Positions 47,457-53,971 of a stretch of 64,000 nt of DNA are shown in pieces. How positions within the stretch are numbered: the stretch's first letter is position 1; each line of letters opens with the position of its first letter. This DNA is from a virus. Made by a program: the position numbers and the translations under genes. Where the stretch lies: IMG/VR virus record IMGVR_UViG_3300024259_002152, positions 62,001 to 126,000 of that record. One strand, written 5' to 3'. Below the pieces are notes generated by a model. That model searched no databases. It saw only the letters and a program-made list of their open reading frames with translations, and had not been told where the DNA came from.

Positions 47457-47717
47457 ATGCCAATTTATGAGTACGAACACCCTGAGACAGGGGAGATATT
47501 TAGAGAAATAAGAAAAGTGAAAGAGAGAGATAATCCTTTTATATCTAAAGATGGAAAGATATGTAAAAGGATAACATTTCCTGGGGGAATAAAAGGTTGG
47601 AAGAAGAATAGGGAAGTTTTCGAAGCTGATCCTGCGTATGTTAAGCAGTCCAACCCCAAGTTCGTTCAATTCCAAGACGGTCATAAAGAGAGATATGACT
47701 CTACAAAACACTGTTGA
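47457..47717 (+). CDS. FmdB-like small protein lacking the zinc site (86 aa)
   Basis: The start MPIYEYEHPETGEIF resembles the FmdB putative regulatory family, whose members begin MPIYEY and then carry two CxxC pairs. Here the Cys pairs are absent (HPETGE stands where CxxCG is expected), so this is a degenerate or divergent form. The rest is basic (KRITFPGGIKGWKKNREVF). It is untagged, unlike its neighbours, and ends next to promoter box 5. Function unknown. Confidence 0.55.
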   Translation: MPIYEYEHPETGEIFREIRKVKERDNPFISKDGKICKRITFPGGIKGWKKNREVFEADPAYVKQSNPKFVQFQDGHKERYDSTKHC

Positions 47718-47742
47718 AAAGTGAAAGATAAAAAGACATAAT
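47714..47742 (+). promoter_or_regulatory. candidate phage promoter, box copy 5
   Basis: TTGAAAAGTGAAA (47714-47726) overlaps the stop of the FmdB-like gene. CATAAT (47737-47742) follows after 10 bases, ending 6 bases before the next ATG, so a transcript from here would have almost no leader. Confidence 0.42.
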
Positions 47743-47748
47743 AGATGG

Positions 47749-48108
47749 ATGAGATTTATACGTAAAGAGTTTATAGTTACTACTATATTTAATAAAGAAT
47801 TAACAGAGAGGGACGAAGTCCTAATCGTTTTTAACAATTTATTAAATGAGAGGATAGAGTTCGCTATGACTATGAAGAAGTATATGCCTATGCAACAAGA
47901 CTATTTCAATATGAGTTTTGAAAAAGTTAGGGTGAAGAGAATCAACGATGATGATACTGTTGATTTGTTAGCTTTCAAGAGTGGGGTTAAAACTAACATA
48001 AAGGGGGTTCCTTTTGATCATATCATAGAAGTAAATGCGACTACTAAAAAACATAAAATTTTAGATATTGACTCCGATTTAAATCGTTTTGATATATTAG
48101 ACTTGTAA
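47749..48108 (+). CDS. small protein with C-terminal RFDILDL tag (119 aa)
   Basis: The body is basic and beta-like (RFIRKEFIVTTIFNKELTE, FNMSFEKVRVKRINDDDTVDLLAF). It ends NRFDILDL with codons CGT TTT GAT ATA TTA GAC TTG, quite different synonymously from the other tag copies, so peptide rather than DNA conservation is indicated. A Lys-rich linker (KKHKILDIDSDL) precedes it. Its TAATG overlaps the first 23-residue-repeat gene. Not recognised otherwise. Confidence 0.6.
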   Translation: MRFIRKEFIVTTIFNKELTERDEVLIVFNNLLNERIEFAMTMKKYMPMQQDYFNMSFEKVRVKRINDDDTVDLLAFKSGVKTNIKGVPFDHIIEVNATTKKHKILDIDSDLNRFDILDL

Positions 48109-48815
48109 TGACAGAAGAAGTAAAAAAAGAAGTAAAAGAATTAATAGATCAATATAAATTAGATTGTTCTATTGAAGAGTTTAAAAACAAAGCAAATTGG
48201 GAAAAAATTTCTCATTATGACTTCCTTTCAGAAGATTTTATTAGAGAATTTCAAGATGAAGTACATTGGGAATATCTTTGTTTTTATCAACTATTGCCAG
48301 AAGACTTTATTAGAGAATTTAAAGACGAGGTACATTGGGATAATGTTTTTATATGTCAAAAAATATCAGAGAATTTTATTAGAGAATTTAAGGATAAAGC
48401 AAGTTGGAGAGAAATTTCTTATTATCAAGAATTATCAGAGAATTTTATTAGAGAATTTAAAGATGAAGTAAATTGGAACAATATTTGTCAGAAACAAAAG
48501 TTATCAGAGAATTTTATTAGAGAATTTCAGGATAGGGTAAATTGGCATTGGACTCCCTTTTATCAAACCTTATCAGAAGATTTTATTAGAGAGTTTCAAG
48601 ATAAAGTAGATTGGGTGGCTGTATCTTTTTGTCAAGTATTATCAGAAGATTTTATCAGGGATTTTAGAGACAAGATTTCTTTAGGGTATTTATCGAGTAA
48701 TCAAAAAATAAATGTCTCAGAAGAATTTCGAAAAGGAATAAAAAATGGAAAAATATTACCTCCTCCAATAAAACCATTTTCTTTTGGTAATAGAGTAGAA
48801 ATGTTGGACTTATAA
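48108..48815 (+). CDS. 23-residue FIREF-repeat protein with C-terminal RVEMLDL tag (235 aa)
   Basis: About eight tandem units of 23 residues with consensus LSEDFIREFxDxVxWxxISxxQ run from residue 20 to 205. The first unit is degenerate and the rest are regular, as in a helical solenoid. Similar repeats occur in uncharacterised bacterial, phage and giant-virus proteins, from memory. A basic, Pro-containing linker (KNGKILPPPIKPFSF) leads to NRVEMLDL, the shared tag. The gene at 49162 has the same linker and tag with fewer repeats. A protein-interaction scaffold is likely but unproven. Confidence 0.7.
   Translation: MTEEVKKEVKELIDQYKLDCSIEEFKNKANWEKISHYDFLSEDFIREFQDEVHWEYLCFYQLLPEDFIREFKDEVHWDNVFICQKISENFIREFKDKASWREISYYQELSENFIREFKDEVNWNNICQKQKLSENFIREFQDRVNWHWTPFYQTLSEDFIREFQDKVDWVAVSFCQVLSEDFIRDFRDKISLGYLSSNQKINVSEEFRKGIKNGKILPPPIKPFSFGNRVEMLDL
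48226..48690 (+). repeat. tandem 69-base repeats encoding 23-residue units
   Basis: Seven clear units within the gene at 48108, each with a core reading GA[GA]/AATTTTATTAGAGAATTT (SE[DN]FIREF) followed by a [DE]-x-V-x-W codon block. They diverge at third positions and in the spacer, so they are coding repeats rather than a fresh DNA duplication. Confidence 0.75.
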
Positions 48816-49162
48816 TGTATAGAGTTGTAGTATTAAAAGAGAAAGATAATAGTTGTTCAGGTTGTTTTGGAAAATCACTTGGATTCTGCTCGAGTTATCA
48901 GTGCCTTACAGGAAATACCTCTTCTGATAGGTCCACTACTGCTTGTATTAATAAAAACAAAGATATTAATAGATATGTCCAGGGTTTTTTGAGATCAAAA
49001 GCACAAGTCCTAAATGACTATAATAGCACAGAAGAAGTTATTAATTCGTTCATAAGATATCTAGAAAATATTGGTAGTACAGATGATGATGCTATTATTG
49101 TAGAAGAAAAGGAAGAAAAAGAAGAAATTATTGAAGACAGATTCGAAATGTTGGATTTGTAA
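48815..49162 (+). CDS. Cys-rich protein with C-terminal RFEMLDL tag (115 aa)
   Basis: The N-terminal 35 residues hold five Cys (SCSGCFGKSLGFCSSYQC), a possible metal or disulfide cluster. A helical middle (RYVQGFLRSKAQVLNDY) and an acidic linker (EEKEEKEEIIE) lead to DRFEMLDL. It lies between two FIREF-repeat genes and shares TAATG overlaps with both. Not recognised otherwise. Confidence 0.6.
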   Translation: MYRVVVLKEKDNSCSGCFGKSLGFCSSYQCLTGNTSSDRSTTACINKNKDINRYVQGFLRSKAQVLNDYNSTEEVINSFIRYLENIGSTDDDAIIVEEKEEKEEIIEDRFEMLDL

Positions 49163-49650
49163 TGACAGAAAAAGTAAAAAAAGAAGTAGAAGAAATAATA
49201 AAAGAATATAAATCACAAGTTTCTGTTAGTTATATTCGGGCATTTGAAGATCAGAAATTTGAAAGTCAGGCATTTTGGCAGTCTATTTCTCAATTCCAAA
49301 TTTTATCAGAAGATTTTATTAGAGAATTTCAAGATAAAGTATGGTGGTATGCTATTTCTTGGCATCAAAAATTATTAGAAGATTTTATTAGGGAATTTAA
49401 AGATGAAATAAATTGGTATCAAATTTTTTTACATCAAAAATTATCAGAAGGTTTTATTAGGGAGATTACTGAGAACTTGAAAGACGACAAGAAGTTTTAT
49501 TATGAAGAAAATTTAAGATGTTTACTTAGAAACAAAAATATACCAAATCAAATAAGAAAAGAGATAAATAATTATGGAAAAATATTACCTCCTCGTGGTC
49601 CAATAAAATTATTTTCTTTTAGTGATAGAGCAGAAATGTTGGACTTATGA
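49162..49650 (+). CDS. FIREF-repeat protein with C-terminal RAEMLDL tag (162 aa)
   Basis: A shorter relative of the gene at 48108: same N-terminus (MTEKVKKEVEEIIKEYK), about four 23-residue units (ILSEDFIREFQDKVWWYAIS, LLEDFIREFKDEINWYQIF, LSEGFIREI), a related linker (YGKILPPRGPIKLFSF) and the tag DRAEMLDL. It is a tandem paralogue separated by one unrelated Cys-rich tagged gene. It overlaps the third repeat gene by ATGA. Probable interaction scaffold. Confidence 0.65.
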   Translation: MTEKVKKEVEEIIKEYKSQVSVSYIRAFEDQKFESQAFWQSISQFQILSEDFIREFQDKVWWYAISWHQKLLEDFIREFKDEINWYQIFLHQKLSEGFIREITENLKDDKKFYYEENLRCLLRNKNIPNQIRKEINNYGKILPPRGPIKLFSFSDRAEMLDL

Positions 49651-50165
49651 CAGAAGAATTAAAAAAAGAAATAGAAGAAATAATAAGAATTGAGAATCTT
49701 AGTTGTTCTGTAGAAGAATTTATTATAGAGGCAAATGATCCTATTTATAGAATTCCCATAGAAGAAGTTCCTTCTATGGAGGGGAAGAAAAGGGTGTGTA
49801 TAAAAACTACTCTGTGGAGTAGAATTTGTCAACATTGTAGTTTATCAGAAGATTTGATGAGAGAATTTATTGAATTACTTCATTGGCCTGGTGTATCTTG
49901 TCATCAAAAATTATCAATAGAATTTGTTAGAGAGTTTAAACACAAAATTCATTGGTATTGGCATACTCATAGAACAGATTTGTCTTATGATTTTATTTTA
50001 GAATTTGAAAAATATTTAGATTGGGAATATTTGATGAAAAAGAAATATTATATATCTGATAATCAAGGTTTTTTTAATGGTGATTTAGATTTTTCTTTAG
50101 AAGAATATAAAAGATTTAAAGAAGAAAATAAAATTCATAGTAGATTTGGTATTTTGGACTTATGA
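49647..50165 (+). CDS. divergent FIREF-repeat protein with C-terminal RFGILDL tag (172 aa)
   Basis: Third member of the repeat family: MTEELKKEIEEIIRIENLSC at the start, then an insert of about 40 residues and three or four weakened repeats (LSEDLMREFIELLHWPGVS, LSIEFVREFKHKIHWYWH, LSYDFILEFEKYLDWEYL). It ends SRFGILDL, a variant in which Gly replaces the acidic residue. Its divergence from the two upstream copies suggests an old duplication. It is followed after 24 bases by the dnaE N-part gene. Confidence 0.6.
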   Translation: MTEELKKEIEEIIRIENLSCSVEEFIIEANDPIYRIPIEEVPSMEGKKRVCIKTTLWSRICQHCSLSEDLMREFIELLHWPGVSCHQKLSIEFVREFKHKIHWYWHTHRTDLSYDFILEFEKYLDWEYLMKKKYYISDNQGFFNGDLDFSLEEYKRFKEENKIHSRFGILDL

Positions 50166-50189
50166 AGAAATGGTTGAAGGAAAGAGGTT

Positions 50190-51605
50190 ATGAAATACAA
50201 TAATAAAGATTTTGTTCACTTTCACACACATTCGGAATTTAGTCAGTTTGACGGTTTGGCCAAGGTAGATGATCTTGTTCTTCAAGCTCGAAAGATGGGA
50301 TTTCCATCATTAGCACTTACGGACCATGGATCGGTTATGGGCTGGGTTAAATTTCTCCAGGCAGCAAGAGCTACTAAGGACAAAAAAGGGAAAGATATTC
50401 CTTACGCTCCTATTAAACCTATCCTTGGTTGTGAATTTTATCTGGCTCGAAAAATGAGTATAGGTCAAAATGAGGAGAAAAGAGATACTGATCTTATAAA
50501 AAAATGGCAGCCCGATGGGAGAAGAGGAAATAGACATTTGAATCTCTATGCTATGAATTTTGAAGGATATAAGAATGTATGTCGTATGTCCCAAAGGTCT
50601 TTTACCGAGGGTTTTTATTATGATGCACGTATCGATATTGATTTAATATCAAAACACTCTAAAGGAGTAATGTGTGGTTCAGCATGTCTATCTAGCGTTA
50701 TTAACGCTAATTTAATGTATGGTCGTTACAACCAAGCTAAACAGGTTTGTGGTGTTTTGAATGAGATATTTGATGGTAATTTTTTTCTAGAAATAATGTA
50801 TCATGGGATTAGGGAAGAAAGAGAAATTATTCCTTTAATCTTAAAATTATCATCAGAATTAGATATTCCTGTAGTTGCTACGAATGATTCTCACTACATT
50901 TATAAGGATCAAGGAGAATCTCAAGAAGTCCTATTGTGTATGTCTCAGCAAAGATGTGTTAAAGATCCAAAGAGATTAAAATTTGGTCATATGGAGTTCT
51001 ATCTAAAAAGTGCAGAAGAAATGGGCAGGATGTTTGGGCATATCCCTCATAGTTTGACTAATTCTGTTGCTCTTGCGGAGAGAATTAATACTAAAGATAT
51101 AGAAGATAACCTTTTTGGGGGCATGAGACTGCCAAAGTTCGATATACCTGAAAAGTATAAAAGTCCTTATGATTATTTATCTGATTTAGCATGGCAAGGC
51201 ATGAAAAGAATAGGTTGGGATCAGAGTAAAGAGCATGTTGAAGCACTAAAAAAAGAGTTAGAAGATGTTCTGGTCGCTCAAGAAAATAATAATTATGATT
51301 TCTCAACTTATTTTCTAATTGTTCGTGATTACATTCTTGACGCAAAGGAAAAGGGTGTTTTGGTGGGTTGCGGTAGAGGGAGTGGTTATGCTAGTGTGCT
51401 ATTAAGATGTATTGAAATTACTTATGGAGTTGATCCATTAAAATATGGACTTCTTTGGGAAAGGTTTTTAGGATTTGATTCTAAGAAGTTTATTAAAGAG
51501 TCAGATTTCGGCTTTGAAGAAGATTTGGTGCAGGCGGCGGCAGATAAAGATTTAGGAGGAGATAGAGAGTTAGAAGATGATTTGGGAGGGGTAGATAGAT
51601 ATTAA
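50190..51605 (+). CDS. dnaE: DNA polymerase III alpha, N-terminal part: PHP and start of palm (471 aa)
   Basis: Matches the first third of bacterial DnaE. The PHP domain has HFHTHSEFS near residue 10, LALTDHGS near 42, GCEFYLA near 80 and ATNDSHY near 233, so its metal ligands look intact and it could be an active 3'-5' exonuclease. The palm begins with VGCGRGSGYASVLL near 396 and DPLKYGLLWERFLGF. The protein then ends with an acidic tail (LGGDRELEDDLGG) just before the position where PDxDxD should come. That motif is in the gene at 54542. Together the two products total 1128 residues, close to one DnaE. No intein motif is seen. Confidence 0.9.
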   Translation: MKYNNKDFVHFHTHSEFSQFDGLAKVDDLVLQARKMGFPSLALTDHGSVMGWVKFLQAARATKDKKGKDIPYAPIKPILGCEFYLARKMSIGQNEEKRDTDLIKKWQPDGRRGNRHLNLYAMNFEGYKNVCRMSQRSFTEGFYYDARIDIDLISKHSKGVMCGSACLSSVINANLMYGRYNQAKQVCGVLNEIFDGNFFLEIMYHGIREEREIIPLILKLSSELDIPVVATNDSHYIYKDQGESQEVLLCMSQQRCVKDPKRLKFGHMEFYLKSAEEMGRMFGHIPHSLTNSVALAERINTKDIEDNLFGGMRLPKFDIPEKYKSPYDYLSDLAWQGMKRIGWDQSKEHVEALKKELEDVLVAQENNNYDFSTYFLIVRDYILDAKEKGVLVGCGRGSGYASVLLRCIEITYGVDPLKYGLLWERFLGFDSKKFIKESDFGFEEDLVQAAADKDLGGDRELEDDLGGVDRY

Positions 51606-51619
51606 AGATTGGAAAAATA

Positions 51620-51880
51620 ATGACAGACAAAAAAGAAAAATTTAATATAGGGTGGGGAGACAGACGGGTAGGAGTTATTGGAAAAGATGGAGAAATGATA
51701 GGCAATTTTGTTGTTTTTGACCCCAAAACAAGAATGTTGAAATCTGTTGATGAAAAAGGAGAAGTAGTAAATTTAATTATGGATGCCGATTGTAGGACAT
51801 GGATTCCAGAAGAAATAGAGAAAAAAGAAACAGAAGAGGATATAGGGATAGAGAATCGTTCAGATATTTTGGATATTTGA
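51620..51880 (+). CDS. small protein with C-terminal RSDILDI tag (86 aa)
   Basis: A small beta-type protein (FNIGWGDRRVGVIGKDGEMIG, NFVVFDPKTRMLKSVDEKG) with an acidic linker (EEIEKKETEEDIGIE) and the tag NRSDILDI. It is the first gene of the cassette lying between the two dnaE halves. It starts 14 bases after the dnaE stop. Not recognised; from here on most tags end in Ile instead of Leu. Confidence 0.6.
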   Translation: MTDKKEKFNIGWGDRRVGVIGKDGEMIGNFVVFDPKTRMLKSVDEKGEVVNLIMDADCRTWIPEEIEKKETEEDIGIENRSDILDI

Positions 51881-51997
51881 AGAAAGTAGATAGATATTAG
51901 TGCAGAGAAGAAAGAGATAATATATCTAAACTTTAGTAATGAATGTTCTATTTGGAAGATTAGTTCTATCATTAACAAAAGGGATGTGAAACATTTT

Positions 51998-52153
51998 ATG
52001 ATAGATGATAATAAATGTTTTGTTATAGGGTGTCTTGGTGTTAATGAAGAAGCATATGTAGGAGAATATGTGTTTTTCAGAGATTTTAATCATTGTCTGA
52101 GGTTTAAAAAAATAGAAGCAATTCATGATAGATTTGAGATAATGGACTTATAG
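51998..52153 (+). CDS. short protein with C-terminal RFEIMDL tag, start uncertain (51 aa or longer)
   Basis: An open frame from 51890 ends at TAG 52151-52153 with DRFEIMDL, the shared tag, which is strong evidence that the frame is translated. The first ATG is 51998; GTG 51986 or a non-standard start nearer 51890 would add up to 36 residues and would extend the protein back over the otherwise unexplained 118 bases before it. The body contains VIGCLGVNEEAYVGEYVFF and a basic segment before the tag. Family unknown. Confidence 0.5.
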   Translation: MIDDNKCFVIGCLGVNEEAYVGEYVFFRDFNHCLRFKKIEAIHDRFEIMDL

Positions 52154-52162
52154 GAGAAAAAA

Positions 52163-52687
52163 ATGAAGAGATCGTGTCATATTTGCAAACATGGTGTTAT
52201 AGTTGAATATAAATATGAAGATGATTATGACGAGGACTATATTTTTAAAGGATCGGTTATATTTTGTATTGCAAATCCTCCTCTTTTTGTAGGGGATGAT
52301 GATCATCGTTTTGGGAATGATCTTCAGATCGTAGAAGGAGAAAAGGAGATAAAGGAATATTGTTATTATCCTGTTGTTTATAGAAATGATAATGAGAATA
52401 TAGAAGAAGATGATGAAGATGATGAATATTATGGTAATGGAGAGATAAGTGTTGCTCCTTGTTCTCTTTATTGTGAATCGGCCACTAATAAAACTAAATA
52501 TACGAAGAAATTGGAGAAAATAGAAAAAGAAAAGCAAGAGCAAATAAAAAAAGCAGAAACTAAGAAGAAAGCAGAAGCCAAGAAAAAAGCCGATAAGTTA
52601 CAACGTAAAAAAAATAATAAAAAACGGAAACTAAAAGAGCAAGAAGAAATGAAATTAAAAAACAGATTTGAAATATTGGATATATGA
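52163..52687 (+). CDS. Cys-containing protein with Lys-rich coiled coil and C-terminal RFEILDI tag (174 aa)
   Basis: The N-terminal part has CHIC near residue 5, further Cys near 35, 67 and 98-103, and a long acidic loop (EEDDEDDEYYG). Residues 110-165 form a highly charged Lys/Glu/Ala helix (EKIEKEKQEQIKKAETKKKA), probably a coiled coil. The tag NRFEILDI ends it and the last ATA TGA overlaps the next ATG. It may be a zinc protein with a long helical arm. Function unknown. Confidence 0.6.
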   Translation: MKRSCHICKHGVIVEYKYEDDYDEDYIFKGSVIFCIANPPLFVGDDDHRFGNDLQIVEGEKEIKEYCYYPVVYRNDNENIEEDDEDDEYYGNGEISVAPCSLYCESATNKTKYTKKLEKIEKEKQEQIKKAETKKKAEAKKKADKLQRKKNNKKRKLKEQEEMKLKNRFEILDI

Positions 52688-53010
52688 AATACAAAGTAGG
52701 AGATAAAGTAAGGATTAAGATATGGGAAGACATGTTAATAGAGTTGTGTAATTATTGGGAGACTCTAGAACAGGCAAGAAACCGTCTTGAGGATCAACAT
52801 ATCTGTCTTGAAAAGGAACTTAACAAGGTAAATGTTGATAGGATTTTGACTATTGAAAGTATAGAAAAACGTGAAGGTTATTATTGTTATCGTACAAAGG
52901 AGAAAGGTTGGGAATGGACTGAGGATATGATAGAAGGGATAGTAGAAGACGTGATAGAGGACCGAATTGAGGATAGAATAGAAAGTAGATTTGAGATATT
53001 GGATATATGA
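52684..53010 (+). CDS. small SH3-like family member with C-terminal RFEILDI tag (108 aa)
   Basis: Starts MKYKVGDKVRIKIWEDM and has the late WTEDMIEGIVE shared with the genes at 30506 and 53671. After this domain, where the untagged copy stops, it continues with a repetitive acidic linker (EDVIEDRIEDRIES) and RFEILDI. This shows the tag as an add-on to a conserved small domain. It overlaps both neighbours by ATGA. Function unknown. Confidence 0.65.
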   Translation: MKYKVGDKVRIKIWEDMLIELCNYWETLEQARNRLEDQHICLEKELNKVNVDRILTIESIEKREGYYCYRTKEKGWEWTEDMIEGIVEDVIEDRIEDRIESRFEILDI

Positions 53011-53402
53011 AATTTATAGAAGTAATAGATTATAATAAGTCATATCCTCAAGGTATTTTTGTAAAAATTCCTATCAAAGATATAAAGAAATTTCATAAGG
53101 TTGAAAAATATACTAGATATTATATAGATTTAGATGATTCAGAACGTTTGTTAAAACGTAAGTATAAAGAACACCTTGGTAATCACATGTTTATCGAGAA
53201 ATCTGAAAATGGTCAATATTATAGTGCTGGGATTATGATTAATCATAAAACACAGATACAATGCCAATCGTCATGTGGTGGTAGTATATATTTTTATTTT
53301 TCAGATTTGGATTATGAAGAATTTGAGGGAGAAGCTCGGTTGTATGATTTGTCGTTACATATTGCCGATATTAATTATAGATTTGAGATATTGGATATAT
53401 AA
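53007..53402 (+). CDS. small protein with C-terminal RFEILDI tag (131 aa)
   Basis: Body: KFIEVIDYNKSYPQGIFVKI, a DLDDSERLLKRKYKEHLG helix, and a Cys/Gly turn (IQCQSSCGGSIYFYF). It ends with DINYRFEILDI, and the same eleven residues end the in-frame part of the next gene, with nearly identical DNA, so this end was probably copied between the two genes. Not recognised otherwise. Confidence 0.6.
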   Translation: MKFIEVIDYNKSYPQGIFVKIPIKDIKKFHKVEKYTRYYIDLDDSERLLKRKYKEHLGNHMFIEKSENGQYYSAGIMINHKTQIQCQSSCGGSIYFYFSDLDYEEFEGEARLYDLSLHIADINYRFEILDI

Positions 53403-53404
53403 AA

Positions 53405-53671
53405 GTGACAGATAAAGAATTTTTACAGATGGTGAGAAATTCATTTGCTCAGGTTCGTAATAAGGGTAATTTGCCTACTGGTCCTGAGCTAATTGAATCA
53501 TTATTATCAGTTCAACCTATGACTGATGAATTAGTTGCAGAGGGATATACTAATGAATTAATAAAATTAGGAAGTTCTAATTTGCAGCGTAAAAAAGTTA
53601 TTATTACAGCATATATGGATATTAATTATAGATTTGAAATATTGGATATACAAAAACAGGAGATAAAGTAA
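53405..53671 (+). CDS. small protein whose RFEILDI tag has lost its stop codon (88 aa)
   Basis: Starts at GTG 53405. The body is a helical domain (FLQMVRNSFAQVRNKGNLP, ELIESLLSVQPMTDELVAEG). DINYRFEILDI occurs in frame, but the codon after it is CAA instead of TAA, so six further residues (QKQEIK) follow up to a TAA that overlaps the next ATG. The tag is therefore internal here. A single T-to-C change explains it; sequencing error cannot be excluded. Function unknown. Confidence 0.55.
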   Translation: MTDKEFLQMVRNSFAQVRNKGNLPTGPELIESLLSVQPMTDELVAEGYTNELIKLGSSNLQRKKVIITAYMDINYRFEILDIQKQEIK

Positions 53672-53940
53672 TGAAATATAAAACAGGAGATAAAGTAAGG
53701 ATAAAGACAAAGGGTCAGATGGAGAAAGAATTTGGCTATTATGACGAAGAAAGCAAATTCATAAATTGTGATCAACATTTTTCTTCTATTATGGAAGAGG
53801 CACTGAATCGGCTAGATAGTGATAGAATTCTTACTATTAATCATTTAGAATATTTTCAAAATGTTAATTATTATTACATGAGGGAAATAGAGGGATTTTG
53901 GACTGATGATATGATAGATGAGTTAGTAAATGATAAATAG
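53671..53940 (+). CDS. small SH3-like family member, tag out of frame (89 aa)
   Basis: Third member of the K-x-GDKVRIK family (MKYKTGDKVRIKTKGQM, and FWTDDMIDELVNDK at the end), with an AGGAG site before ATG. It stops at TAG 53940, but in the +1 frame the sequence continues NRFEILDI and stops at 53962. Removing one A from the run at 53936-53938 would make the end VNDNRFEILDI, a normal tag. So the tag was lost by a one-base insertion, is made by frameshifting, or the base is an error. Confidence 0.6.
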   Translation: MKYKTGDKVRIKTKGQMEKEFGYYDEESKFINCDQHFSSIMEEALNRLDSDRILTINHLEYFQNVNYYYMREIEGFWTDDMIDELVNDK

Positions 53941-53962
53941 ATTTGAGATATTGGATATATAG
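53930..53962 (+). other. orphan, out-of-frame RFEILDI tag sequence
   Basis: The frame ATG ATA AAT AGA TTT GAG ATA TTG GAT ATA TAG encodes MINRFEILDI. The last 24 bases are almost identical to the tag ends of the genes at 52684 and 53007. It overlaps the end of the gene at 53671 in a different frame. It is read as a decayed or frameshift-dependent tag. Confidence 0.7.
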
Positions 53963-53971
53963 GAATAAAAG

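Noticed and set aside
47514-47525. A further AAAAGTGAAA match that could be a ninth promoter box.
   Set aside because: It lies inside the FmdB-like coding region, lacks the preceding TT, and has no hexamer at the 10-base spacing.
47200-47717. A long open frame on the minus strand (about 180 codons over 47295-47837).
   Set aside because: It runs opposite to a tagged gene, the FmdB-like gene and a promoter box, all well supported on the + strand, and its product looks like translated antisense of acidic coding sequence.
48226-48690. Regular repeats that might suggest a CRISPR-like array.
   Set aside because: The units are in one reading frame, vary at third codon positions and have no conserved direct repeat with unique spacers; they encode a protein solenoid.
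50162-50203. A 13-codon frame (MKKWLKERGYEIQ) between the last repeat gene and the dnaE N-part.
   Set aside because: Too short, overlaps the dnaE start, and the sequence is explained as the ribosome-site region of dnaE.
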